Shown: positions 24,997 to 33,273 of the stretch, piece after piece | Numbering within the stretch: position 1 is the first letter of the stretch | Layout of the letters: each line of letters begins with the position of its first letter | From: an uncultured Clostridium sp. | GTDB lineage: Bacteria; Bacillota; Clostridia; Lachnospirales; Lachnospiraceae | Direction of reading: 5' to 3' | Assembly: GCA_938036545.1 (NCBI GenBank) | Contig: CALHQJ010000139.1 | Location: 1 to 49,059, forward strand | DNA length: 49,059 bases | Program-made: the position numbers and the translations under genes | Notes under the pieces: model-generated | What the model saw: only the letters and a program-made list of their open reading frames with translations | The model's database searches: none | Told to the model about the DNA's origin: nothing

Positions 24997-25818
24997 ATGG
25001 GCATTTATGACAAGCTGTTTCCGCCAAAGATCATAACTATGGCCAATGGAAAAACTGTGGAAAAACCCAGATCCAGAGCGCCGTTAGCTGTGGCTGTCCT
25101 GGTTGGACTCACAATCCTTTCCGTAAAAGTTACCGGCTTTAATATGGAGACACTGGTAAAACGAATCCATGAATTTTTTACGATATTAAAGCAGATGGTT
25201 CCGCCCCAGTGGGACTATATGCCAAAGATTTGGCAGCCGCTTTTTGATACAATTAAAATGTCTTTGTTAGGCTCTGTAATCGGCTCAGTGCTGGTTGTAC
25301 CCTTTGCTATGCTGGCATCTACCAACATTATCAAAAACCGGTTTGTGGTTAGCTTTATGCGTTTGTTTTTGAGCATAGTCCGAACCCTTCCTACCCTGGT
25401 AACCGCATTGATTGCGACGTATGTGCTGGGCCTTGGAACCATGGCCGGAACTACGGCAATTGCTGTATTTACCTTTGCTTATATTGGAAAAATTCTTTAT
25501 GAAGAAATTGAAACCGTAGACATGGGAGCTTTTGAAGCCATGGAAGCCATGGGAGCTACCAAGGTACGGGCATTTATCAGTTCCATAGTGCCTCAGGTGC
25601 TTCCGTCTTATTTGTCTAACTGCCTGTTCTGTTTTGAAGGAAATGTGCGGTATGCATCGATCCTGGGTTACGTAGGAGCCGGCGGATTGGGACTGATTTT
25701 AAACGAAAAGATCGGCTGGAGAGAATATTCCAGCGTAGGCATGATATTGGTGGCGCTGTTTGTAACGGTTTTCATTATTGAAACCATCAGCAGGGCAGCC
25801 AGAAAACGTCTGGTATAA
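24997..25818 (+). CDS. phnE: PhnE-like phosphonate ABC transporter permease 1
   Basis: A 273-residue membrane protein with about six helices and the inner-membrane-component loop EAMEAMGATKVRAFISSIVP (EAA motif), followed by GYVGAGGLG. The N-terminal 30 residues are basic and cytosolic. It is the first of two tandem PhnE proteins that presumably form a heterodimeric channel with PhnC. It starts one base after phnC and ends eleven bases before the second permease, with AAGGAGG in the gap. Confidence 0.93.
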   Translation: MGIYDKLFPPKIITMANGKTVEKPRSRAPLAVAVLVGLTILSVKVTGFNMETLVKRIHEFFTILKQMVPPQWDYMPKIWQPLFDTIKMSLLGSVIGSVLVVPFAMLASTNIIKNRFVVSFMRLFLSIVRTLPTLVTALIATYVLGLGTMAGTTAIAVFTFAYIGKILYEEIETVDMGAFEAMEAMGATKVRAFISSIVPQVLPSYLSNCLFCFEGNVRYASILGYVGAGGLGLILNEKIGWREYSSVGMILVALFVTVFIIETISRAARKRLV

Positions 25819-25829
25819 GGAGGCCAAAT

Positions 25830-26639
25830 ATGAATCAGAGAATTGAACGTGCATATGAAAACCGGCCGAAAAACTGGGTGTTTGAGGCATCTGTGGCTGT
25901 AGTTTTCCTGGCGTTATTAGCCTGGAGCGCTTCTGCTGTAGAAACCAGCGGAACCACACAGAACGGCGGAAAGATTGCCATGAATATTTTAAAGGGAATT
26001 TTTCAGCCGGATACCGGATTATTATTTAATCTGACTGTGCAGGGAGTTCCCTATCTGTTGCTGGAAACCATCTGTATTGCATTTTTAGGAACAGTTGTAG
26101 GAGCGATTATTTCCATTCCCCTGGCATTTCTTTCGGCTTCTAATTTGACGCCGAAGCCGGTAGCATTTTTGGGACGCATGATTATTATGGCAGTCCGTAC
26201 CGTGCCGCCGTTTATTTACGGACTGATGTTTGTCCGAGTAACGGGACCAGGCGCATTCGCCGGACTTCTTACAATGTCCCTGTGTTCAGTGGGAATGGTC
26301 AGCAAAATGTATATTGAGGCAATTGAGGATCTGGATACCAGGGTGCTGGAATCTTTAGATGCAGCAGGATGTACGGCATGGCAGAAAATCCGTTATGGAA
26401 TCCTGCCTCAGTTAATGCCGAATTTTGCTTCTACTGCAATTTACCGCTTTGACATCAACCTTCGTGACGCCACTGTTTTAGGACTGGTAGGAGCCGGAGG
26501 AATTGGCGCTCCTCTGATTTTTGCAATGAATGCATACCGCTGGAATGAGGCCGGAGCTATTTTGGCAGGACTGATTGTTCTGGTACTGATTGTGGAGTGG
26601 ATTTCTACGAAAATCCGTGTAAAACTGACAAGGGGATAA
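25830..26639 (+). CDS. phnE: PhnE-like phosphonate ABC transporter permease 2
   Basis: A 269-residue paralogue of the preceding permease with about six membrane segments. The EAA-type loop is LESLDAAGCTAWQKIRYGIL followed by GLVGAGGIGAPLIF. The arrangement phnD-phnC-phnE-phnE is standard for phosphonate/phosphite importers in Firmicutes. It ends three bases before the 5'-nucleotidase gene, indicating one transcript. No C-P lyase or phosphonatase genes are nearby, so the imported compound may not be a classical phosphonate. Confidence 0.93.
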   Translation: MNQRIERAYENRPKNWVFEASVAVVFLALLAWSASAVETSGTTQNGGKIAMNILKGIFQPDTGLLFNLTVQGVPYLLLETICIAFLGTVVGAIISIPLAFLSASNLTPKPVAFLGRMIIMAVRTVPPFIYGLMFVRVTGPGAFAGLLTMSLCSVGMVSKMYIEAIEDLDTRVLESLDAAGCTAWQKIRYGILPQLMPNFASTAIYRFDINLRDATVLGLVGAGGIGAPLIFAMNAYRWNEAGAILAGLIVLVLIVEWISTKIRVKLTRG

Positions 26640-26642
26640 GCC

Positions 26643-28166
26643 ATGAAACATTCTTTTCAGATTATTTTTACATCCGATACCCACGGACGGATTTTTCCAG
26701 TGGATTATGCTTCCGGAAAGGAGCACAGCTCTGGCCTGTTAAACCTGGCGGGACAGATCAAAAAGGACAGAAATACACTGGTAATGGACGGTGGAGACAG
26801 CCTTCAGGGGACTCCGCTGACCCAGTATTATCTGGAACACAGAGAGCAGTGGGATGTTCATCCGGTGGCAGAGGCTTTTGGCGCAGCAGGCTGTGATTAT
26901 TTTACTCTGGGAAACCATGATTTTAACTTTGGATATGAGGTAATGGAAGACTATCTGAACGCCATGGAACGGGTTGGAGCAAAATGTCTTTGCGCCAATG
27001 TGAAGGATTTAGATGGGAAACTGAAGATTGAAAGCGAGCAGATCCATGTACTGGAAAACGGTCTTAAAATCGGAATTACCGGTATTGTGACAGACTTTGT
27101 AAACGTCTGGGAGCAGCCGGAAAACCTGGAGAAAATTCGGATTACCGATGCTTTTACAGCAGCCAAAGAGTCCCTTGCACGCCTGAAAGAAAAAAGCGAT
27201 TTAACAGTTTGCATCTATCACGGAGGCCTGGAAGAAGATAGGGAAACCGGAGCAGTTTTGTCAGACAGCGGAGAAAATATTGCCTGCAGGATTGCAAGAG
27301 AACTGGATTTTGACATTCTTTTGACCGGACATCAGCATATTGCCCAGCCAGGCATGGAGATTTGCGGAACCTGGATTGTCCAGCCACCTGCAAATGCAGA
27401 GCAGTTTATCCATTTGGAAGGCTGCCTGGAAGAAGAATGGATACGATCCTCTCTGGAACCGGTAACCGGCATTCACAAAGAGGAACCCTATCAATCCCTT
27501 CTGCCTCTGGAACAGGCTGTACAGGAGTGGTTGGATCAGCCGGTAGGACGGCTGGCAAAGACCATTGAACCGGAAGAAAAGCTGGCGGCAGCTATTTCCG
27601 GAAGCTGCGTGGCAGCCCTGTTTAATCAGGTACAGTTGGAGGCTACCGGAGCGGATTTTTCCTGTACCAGTCTGGGAAATACTCCGGTAGGACTGCATCA
27701 GGATGTGACCATGAGAGAAATCTGTGCAGCGTACCTGTTTGCCAATACCCTGGTGGTAATGGAGGTAAATGAAGAAGTAATCCGTCAGGCACTGGAACGA
27801 AGCGCTTCTTACCTTACATTGGAAAATGGCGTTCCGGCAGTATCCGAGGAATTTTTAAAACCCAAAATAGAACATTATAATTATGACTTTTATGCAGGCA
27901 TTTCCTATACCTTTGATTTGCGGAAGCCTGTAGGCCAGAGGGTTGTGAAACTGACAAAGTCAGACGGGACTCCTCTGGGAAGCAGGACATACAAGCTGGT
28001 AACCAGCAATTACCGCGCCAGTGGAACAGGAGGTTATGAGGTATTAAGAAACTGTCCAGTTCTCTGGAGGGGAGCTGATGAAATGCCAGAGCTTCTTACC
28101 AGATACGTGAGAAAAAAGAGCCCGCTTAAGATAGAAAAGAACCCTGGATTTTCAGTGTTCTGGTAG
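26643..28166 (+). CDS. Metallophosphatase/5'-nucleotidase, cytosolic type
   Basis: A 507-residue enzyme of the UshA/5'-nucleotidase family that removes phosphate from nucleotides or 2',3'-cyclic nucleotides. The two-metal phosphatase domain (1-270) has FTSDTHGR, MDGGDSLQG, LGNHDFNFG, GITGIVTD and LTGHQHI. The C-terminal substrate domain (300-480) has GRLAKTIEPEEKL and NTLVVMEVNEEVIRQALE. Most members are secreted, but this one starts MKHSFQIIFTSD with no signal peptide, so it is probably intracellular. Being last in the phn unit, it may process the phosphorus compound imported by the transporter. The AAGGGG site before ATG 26643 overlaps the end of phnE. Confidence 0.9.
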   Translation: MKHSFQIIFTSDTHGRIFPVDYASGKEHSSGLLNLAGQIKKDRNTLVMDGGDSLQGTPLTQYYLEHREQWDVHPVAEAFGAAGCDYFTLGNHDFNFGYEVMEDYLNAMERVGAKCLCANVKDLDGKLKIESEQIHVLENGLKIGITGIVTDFVNVWEQPENLEKIRITDAFTAAKESLARLKEKSDLTVCIYHGGLEEDRETGAVLSDSGENIACRIARELDFDILLTGHQHIAQPGMEICGTWIVQPPANAEQFIHLEGCLEEEWIRSSLEPVTGIHKEEPYQSLLPLEQAVQEWLDQPVGRLAKTIEPEEKLAAAISGSCVAALFNQVQLEATGADFSCTSLGNTPVGLHQDVTMREICAAYLFANTLVVMEVNEEVIRQALERSASYLTLENGVPAVSEEFLKPKIEHYNYDFYAGISYTFDLRKPVGQRVVKLTKSDGTPLGSRTYKLVTSNYRASGTGGYEVLRNCPVLWRGADEMPELLTRYVRKKSPLKIEKNPGFSVFW

Positions 28167-28230
28167 AAGGATTATGGAGTTTAGGCTAAAGGTTTGAGCT
28201 TAGAAGATCTGCTATAATACGCAAAAAGAT

Positions 28231-28276
28231 AATGATAGTATACAGCTGTATTTTTACAGTCGCATACTATCATTTT
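28231..28276 (+). terminator. Terminator of the phn operon
   Basis: AATGATAGTATAC pairs with GCATACTATCATT (one A-C mismatch) with an inner CTGTA/ACAG stem, followed by TTTTG. Confidence 0.75.
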
Positions 28277-28331
28277 TGTGTTATACTGGATACTAATAAA
28301 AATACAATTGTTTTTTTAGAAGGGAGAATAC

Positions 28332-29459
28332 ATGGAACGAACACAAATAGAAGCCTTTATCCGCCAGCATAAAGAAGAAGCAGTCGCCCTTTTGGAAGAA
28401 CTGGGAAAGATTCCTGCACCAAGCCACAAAGAAGAGAAACGGGCTGCATTTTGCAAAAACTGGTTTGAGAAAGTGGGGTGCAAGGATGTCAGGATTGACG
28501 GGGCACAGAATGTAATCTGCCAGTTTTGCTGTGATAAATACGAGGACATCGTGGTGTTGATGGCCCATACAGATGTGGTATTTGATGACATGGAAGAACT
28601 TCCCATGACAAGAGAAGGAAACATTTTGTACGCCCCTGGAATTGGAGATGATACCGCCAATTTGGTAAATCTGATGATGGGAGCCGCTTTTTTAACAGAG
28701 CATGCAGATGAGCTGAAAACCGGAATTATGGTTGTAGCCAATTCCTGTGAGGAAGGACTGGGGAATTTAAAGGGCTGTAAAGAAATCTTTAAAAATTATG
28801 GAAGCCGGATAAAAGCATTTTATTCCTTTGACTGCTATTTGTCAGCCTGTGTCCATACTCCGGTAGGATCCCACCGTTATCAGATTCAGGTTCAAACCGA
28901 AGGCGGCCATTCTTATCGGGATTTTGGAAGGGATAATGCCATTCATATTGCAGCGCAGATTGTAAATGAACTGTACCAGATAGAACCGCCTGCAGGAGAA
29001 ACCACTACCTATAATGTAGGAACGATAACCGGAGGGACAACGGTTAATTCCATACCTCAGGAAGCAGTATTGTTGTACGAATACCGTTCCAGCAGTGAAA
29101 AATGTTTGAAAGAAATGGAAGAGAAGTTTCAGCAAGTTATTGAAAAATTCCGCAGACAGGGGAAAATGGTTAATGTGGAAATTTTAGGAATCCGGCCTGG
29201 AGCAGGAGAATATGATAAGACGGAACTGGAGAACTGGACGAAGAAAAACATTGCCTGTATTCGAGAATTTTATGATGGAACAATGGATGTTTCTCCTGGT
29301 TCGACAGACGCCAATATTCCGCTGTCCATAGGGATTCTTGCCAATACCATTGGCACTGTGAAAGGCGGCGGCGCCCATACCAGGGAAGAGTGGGTGGATC
29401 TGGATTCTATTCCTACGGGAATGGGAGTAGTGATGAACATTTTGGCGCAGTATATGTAA
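28332..29459 (+). CDS. M20-family metallopeptidase (tripeptidase/deacylase-like)
   Basis: A 375-residue zinc-dependent peptidase or amidase. Metal ligands are visible: H79 in VVLMAHTDVVFDD, D106 in APGIGDDTANL, and the catalytic/ligand pair at E140-E141 in ANSCEEGLGNLKG. A lid/dimerisation domain occupies about 180-290, and the final ligand histidine is in VKGGGAHTREEWV. The family includes PepT, dipeptidases and aminoacylases; the precise substrate is unknown. AGAAGGGAG lies before ATG 28332. The beta-glucuronidase gene follows after 30 bases and probably shares the transcript. Confidence 0.88.
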   Translation: MERTQIEAFIRQHKEEAVALLEELGKIPAPSHKEEKRAAFCKNWFEKVGCKDVRIDGAQNVICQFCCDKYEDIVVLMAHTDVVFDDMEELPMTREGNILYAPGIGDDTANLVNLMMGAAFLTEHADELKTGIMVVANSCEEGLGNLKGCKEIFKNYGSRIKAFYSFDCYLSACVHTPVGSHRYQIQVQTEGGHSYRDFGRDNAIHIAAQIVNELYQIEPPAGETTTYNVGTITGGTTVNSIPQEAVLLYEYRSSSEKCLKEMEEKFQQVIEKFRRQGKMVNVEILGIRPGAGEYDKTELENWTKKNIACIREFYDGTMDVSPGSTDANIPLSIGILANTIGTVKGGGAHTREEWVDLDSIPTGMGVVMNILAQYM

Positions 29460-29489
29460 TTTTGTAATGCGGATACGGAGGAAACAGAT

Positions 29490-31262
29490 ATGAACCAAAT
29501 GAAAGAAGATTATGATGATATTTTAAATCTGGACTTTGATGCAAAAAACCAGATACCTTACCTGAATTGGGAACGTTTTTTGGGATATTACGATCGCTCA
29601 GTGGAAAAGCTGGACGGTATGTGGGGATTTACGCCAGATGTATTTCGAACCGTAACCCGAAAAAAATTATACAGACCTTTTGGAAAGGATGATCAGGGAA
29701 GGCAAACTCCTACAGATTTGGATTTTGCACAGCTGGAAAAGGTACAGATTCCAGGATGCTGGAACTGTATCAGTGATAAATACTGGTATTATGAGGGGGA
29801 GGCTGTTTACAGCAGACATTTTGTTTACGATAAAAATATAGAGGGTAAACGGGTATTTTTGCGGATTGGTGCAGCAAATTATGAGTGCCGGATTTGGCTG
29901 AACGGAGAATTAGTAGGCAGACACAGAGGCGGATTTACACCGTTTTCGGCAGAGATTACACCATTTTTGGAAAAAGAAAATCATATTATTATTACAGTAA
30001 ATAACCGGAGAGAAAAAGACCAGGTTCCATCTGCAACCTACGACTGGTTTAACTATGGCGGTATCTATCGTTCTGTAGAATTAATTACCGTTCCAAAAGA
30101 ATTTATTCAAAATTTTACTGCTGAATTGGTACCGGATGATACATACCATCATATTCGCTTTACTGCGTGGATAAATGAAAAAAGAGAGGGAGCCATTTGC
30201 CGTTTTGTGATTAGAGAACTGGGGATTGAGGCAGAAGCGCAAACAGATGAATTAGGAAAAGCCCAGGTAACGGTAACAGCAAATCCGATTCTCTGGGATT
30301 GTGAAAATCCGTATCTTTATGAGACAGAAGTATCTTATGGAGAAGATGCCGTTACAGATCGGATTGGATTTCGACAGATTCGGGTTGAGGGAACGGACAT
30401 CTTTTTAAACGGAAAGAAGATTTATTTGAAAGGTGTGTGCTGCCATGAGGAGAGCAAAAATACGGGCCGTATTACCACAGATGAGGAACGAATCCAGATT
30501 GTTAAGAATGCAAAGGAATTAGGCTGTAATGCCCTTCGTCTGACCCATTATCCTCACAGCCATCGCATGGCAATGCTGGCTGATGAAATGGGAATCCTTT
30601 TGTGGGAAGAAATTCCGGTATATTGGGCATTGGATTTTGATAATCCGGATACCTATGAAAATGCGGAAAATCAGCTTCGAGAATTAATTATCAGAGACAA
30701 AAACAGGGCAAGCGTTATTATTTGGAGCGTAGGAAATGAAAATCCAGACACAGAAGACCGGCTGAATTTTATGAGAAAACTGACAGAGGTTTGCCGGGAA
30801 ATGGACGATACTCGTCTGGTCAGTGCTGCCTGTCTGGTGGATATTAATACCATGGAGGTAAAGGATCGGCTTAGCCAGTATGTAGACATTGTGGCCTTTA
30901 ATGAATATTATGGATGGTACTATCGGGATTATGAAGGGCTTGAGACGATTCTGAACAATACGGATCTTGGAAAACCGCTGGTGATTACGGAAACGGGAGC
31001 AGGAGCAAAGGCCGGACACTTTGGCGGAGAAGAAGAACTGTTTACAGAAGAGCATCAGGAAAAAGTGTATAAAAAGCAGATTGCATATACAGATGGGAAG
31101 ATTCAGGGGTTGTTCCCATGGGTACTGTATGATTTTGTTTCCCCAATTCGTATGCATCCGCTGCAGGAAGGCAAAAACAGCAAGGGTCTGATGAATATGG
31201 AGAAAAATTATAAAAAGAAGGCATTTTTTGTGCTTCAGGAGTATTATCGCAACAAGATATAG
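29490..31262 (+). CDS. uidA: GH2 beta-glucuronidase
   Basis: A 590-residue cytosolic glycosidase that removes glucuronic acid from host, drug or dietary conjugates. The GH2 layout is complete: jelly-roll (about 45-200), Ig-like (200-300) and TIM barrel (300-590). The acid/base is E417 in WSVGNENPD and the nucleophile is E501 in VITETGAG. N563-S564-K565 forms the N-x-K motif that recognises the glucuronate carboxylate and separates beta-glucuronidases from beta-galactosidases. The start ATG 29490 follows AGGAAACAG. The TAG stop at 31260-31262 lies within a 10-bp direct repeat produced by insertion of a small element directly downstream, which has left the reading frame intact. Confidence 0.9.
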   Translation: MNQMKEDYDDILNLDFDAKNQIPYLNWERFLGYYDRSVEKLDGMWGFTPDVFRTVTRKKLYRPFGKDDQGRQTPTDLDFAQLEKVQIPGCWNCISDKYWYYEGEAVYSRHFVYDKNIEGKRVFLRIGAANYECRIWLNGELVGRHRGGFTPFSAEITPFLEKENHIIITVNNRREKDQVPSATYDWFNYGGIYRSVELITVPKEFIQNFTAELVPDDTYHHIRFTAWINEKREGAICRFVIRELGIEAEAQTDELGKAQVTVTANPILWDCENPYLYETEVSYGEDAVTDRIGFRQIRVEGTDIFLNGKKIYLKGVCCHEESKNTGRITTDEERIQIVKNAKELGCNALRLTHYPHSHRMAMLADEMGILLWEEIPVYWALDFDNPDTYENAENQLRELIIRDKNRASVIIWSVGNENPDTEDRLNFMRKLTEVCREMDDTRLVSAACLVDINTMEVKDRLSQYVDIVAFNEYYGWYYRDYEGLETILNNTDLGKPLVITETGAGAKAGHFGGEEELFTEEHQEKVYKKQIAYTDGKIQGLFPWVLYDFVSPIRMHPLQEGKNSKGLMNMEKNYKKKAFFVLQEYYRNKI

Positions 31263-31266
31263 GAAT

Positions 31267-31427
31267 CAATATGTATCAGTTCAGCCATGCGAAGATTCAG
31301 ACAGAAAAAAGCGTTGAAAGCTTGTTTTCATAAGAATTTTTCTGTCTGAATCTTCATAGGGCGGACGCCCGACGCTTCTTGCACGCTTACAGCGGGCAAG
31401 AAGATGCATGGCTGAACTGATACATCA
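31267..31427 (+). mobile_element. Small cloverleaf-folding mobile element, copy 1
   Basis: A 161-bp element flanked by the exact direct repeat ATATAGGAAT (31257-31266 and 31428-31437). Ends are inverted: 31271-31290 pairs perfectly over 20 bp with 31406-31425. Inside are three hairpins: a 19-bp perfect stem (31291-31309 with 31337-31355), a GGGCG/CGCCC stem (31359-31370), and CTTCTTGC-a-CGCT/AGCG-g-GCAAGAAG (31375-31403). All four stems meet at a junction, like a cloverleaf. It encodes no protein. A similar copy in reverse orientation is at 36123-36272. I infer a MITE-like non-autonomous element; I do not recognise the family. Confidence 0.8.
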
Positions 31428-31453
31428 ATATAGGAATTTGACTGAAAAACTGC

Positions 31454-31482
31454 TTGCCATATTTTTTACATTGGAGTAAAAT
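31454..31482 (+). promoter_or_regulatory. Promoter of gpmI
   Basis: TTGCCA (31454-31459), 17-base spacer, TAAAAT (31477-31482), 42 bases before the start codon. Confidence 0.7.
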
Positions 31483-31524
31483 AATCTCCAAAGAGCCTTA
31501 TATTTTGAAAGGAGATTATAAATA

Positions 31525-33066
31525 ATGAGCAAGAAACCAACCGTATTAATGATTCTTGACGGCTATGGCTTAAATGATAACTGCAGCCACAATGCAGTCT
31601 GCGAGGCAAAGACTCCAGTGATGGATCAGCTGATGAAACAGTATCCCTTTGTACATGGCAATGCCAGCGGAATGGCAGTAGGACTCCCAGAAGGCCAGAT
31701 GGGCAACTCTGAGGTAGGCCATTTAAATATGGGCGCAGGCCGCATTGTATATCAGGAGCTGACCCGTATTACCAAATCCATCCAGGATGGAGATTTCTTT
31801 GAGATTCCGGCATTTAAAGAGGCAGTTGCCAACTGTAAGAAAAATGATTCTTCCCTGCATCTGTACGGCCTGGTTTCCGACGGCGGTGTGCACAGCCACA
31901 TTAGCCATATCTACGGCCTGTTAGAACTGGCAAAGAGAGAGGGACTGGAAAAAGTTTACGTTCACTGCTTCCTGGACGGCCGCGATACTCCTCCAGCATC
32001 CGGTAAAGATTTCGTTGCTCAGTTAGAGGAAAAAATGGCAGAGATCGGAGTTGGAAAAGTTGCATCTGTAACGGGACGTTACTATGCAATGGATCGTGAC
32101 AAAAACTGGGATCGGGTACAGAAGGCTTACGCTGCCCTGACCAGGGGAGAAGGCGTTCCGGCCGAGTCTGCAACTGCCGGTATTCAGGCTTCCTACGATC
32201 AGGAGAAGTATGATGAGTTTGTAATGCCTACAGTTGTCATGGAAAACGGCGCTCCGGTAGCGACAATTAAAGACCATGATTCCGTTATTTTCTATAACTT
32301 CCGTCCTGACAGAGCAAGAGAGATTACCCGTGCATTCTGTGATGACGAATTTACCGGATTCGACAGAGAAAAGAAATTAGACTTGGTATATGTATGCTTT
32401 ACAGATTATGATGAAACCATTGCTAACAAGCTGGTTGCATTCCACAAAGAAAGCATTACCAATACATTTGGTGAGTTTTTAGCTGCAAACAACCTGACTC
32501 AGGCCAGAATCGCAGAGACTGAAAAATATGCTCACGTTACCTTCTTCTTTAATGGCGGCATTGAAGAGCCAAATCCAGGTGAGGATCGTATTTTAGTAAA
32601 TTCTCCAAAGGAAGTTGCTACCTATGACTTAAAGCCGGAGATGAGCGCTCCGGAAGTATGCAATAAGCTGGTCGAGGCAATTAAATCCGGTAAATATGAT
32701 GTGATTATCATCAACTTTGCAAATCCGGATATGGTTGGCCACACTGGTGTGGAAGCAGCGGCAATTCAGGCAATTGAGACAGTTGACGCCTGCGTAGGAC
32801 GTGCAGTAGATGCAGTAAAAGAAATGGACGGCGTTCTGTTTATCTGTGCTGATCATGGAAATGCAGAGCAGTTAGTTGACTACCAGACTGGCGAACCATG
32901 GACTGCACATACAACCAATCCGGTTCCGTTTATTCTGGTAAATGCAGATCCGGCATATAAGCTTAGAGAAGGCGGCTGTCTGGCAGATATTGCTCCTACA
33001 TTGATTGAGTTAATGGGATTGGAGCAGCCGAAAGAAATGACTGGAAAGTCTTTATTAGTAAAATAG
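31525..33066 (+). CDS. gpmI: 2,3-bisphosphoglycerate-independent phosphoglycerate mutase
   Basis: Converts 3-phosphoglycerate to 2-phosphoglycerate in glycolysis, cytosolic, manganese-dependent. The 513-residue protein begins with the metal site VLMILDGYGLN and has the catalytic serine S62 in GQMGNSEVGHLNMGAGR. The transferase domain (about 80-310) includes HCFLDGRDTPP and GRYYAMDRD, and the final metal ligands are in ADHGNAEQL. Length and order are standard. AAAGGAG precedes ATG 31525. The thiC leader follows directly. Confidence 0.97.
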   Translation: MSKKPTVLMILDGYGLNDNCSHNAVCEAKTPVMDQLMKQYPFVHGNASGMAVGLPEGQMGNSEVGHLNMGAGRIVYQELTRITKSIQDGDFFEIPAFKEAVANCKKNDSSLHLYGLVSDGGVHSHISHIYGLLELAKREGLEKVYVHCFLDGRDTPPASGKDFVAQLEEKMAEIGVGKVASVTGRYYAMDRDKNWDRVQKAYAALTRGEGVPAESATAGIQASYDQEKYDEFVMPTVVMENGAPVATIKDHDSVIFYNFRPDRAREITRAFCDDEFTGFDREKKLDLVYVCFTDYDETIANKLVAFHKESITNTFGEFLAANNLTQARIAETEKYAHVTFFFNGGIEEPNPGEDRILVNSPKEVATYDLKPEMSAPEVCNKLVEAIKSGKYDVIIINFANPDMVGHTGVEAAAIQAIETVDACVGRAVDAVKEMDGVLFICADHGNAEQLVDYQTGEPWTAHTTNPVPFILVNADPAYKLREGGCLADIAPTLIELMGLEQPKEMTGKSLLVK

Positions 33067-33076
33067 TAATCAAATA

Positions 33077-33172
33077 ACAAGAGGGAGCTCGTGAAGCGGG
33101 CTGAGAGGAAGTCATCAACTTCGACCTGTAGAACCTGATTTGGGTAATTCCAACGTAGGGAGAGAATGTGAT
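33077..33172 (+). promoter_or_regulatory. TPP riboswitch (THI box)
   Basis: The leader contains the highly conserved thiamin pyrophosphate aptamer elements GGGAGC, CGGGCTGAGAGG, ACCTGTAGAACCTGAT, then GGGTAATTCCAACGTAGGGA. It lies directly ahead of thiC, its classic target. Binding of TPP is expected to favour the downstream terminator and stop synthesis of ThiC and ThiW. Confidence 0.96.
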
Positions 33173-33199
33173 CAGCCAATGCTGTATTGGTGGATTTTA

Positions 33200-33233
33200 G
33201 GCTCATATCCTTGCGGGGGTATGAGCCTTTTTT
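33200..33233 (+). terminator. Riboswitch-controlled terminator before thiC
   Basis: GGCTCATA (33200-33207) pairs with TATGAGCC (33220-33227), followed by TTTTTT. A small CCAAT/ATTGG hairpin (33177-33190) lies between aptamer and terminator. Confidence 0.88.
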
Positions 33234-33273
33234 ACAGGTACGGAAACAGGTATCCCTCAAAAGGAGGAAAAAG

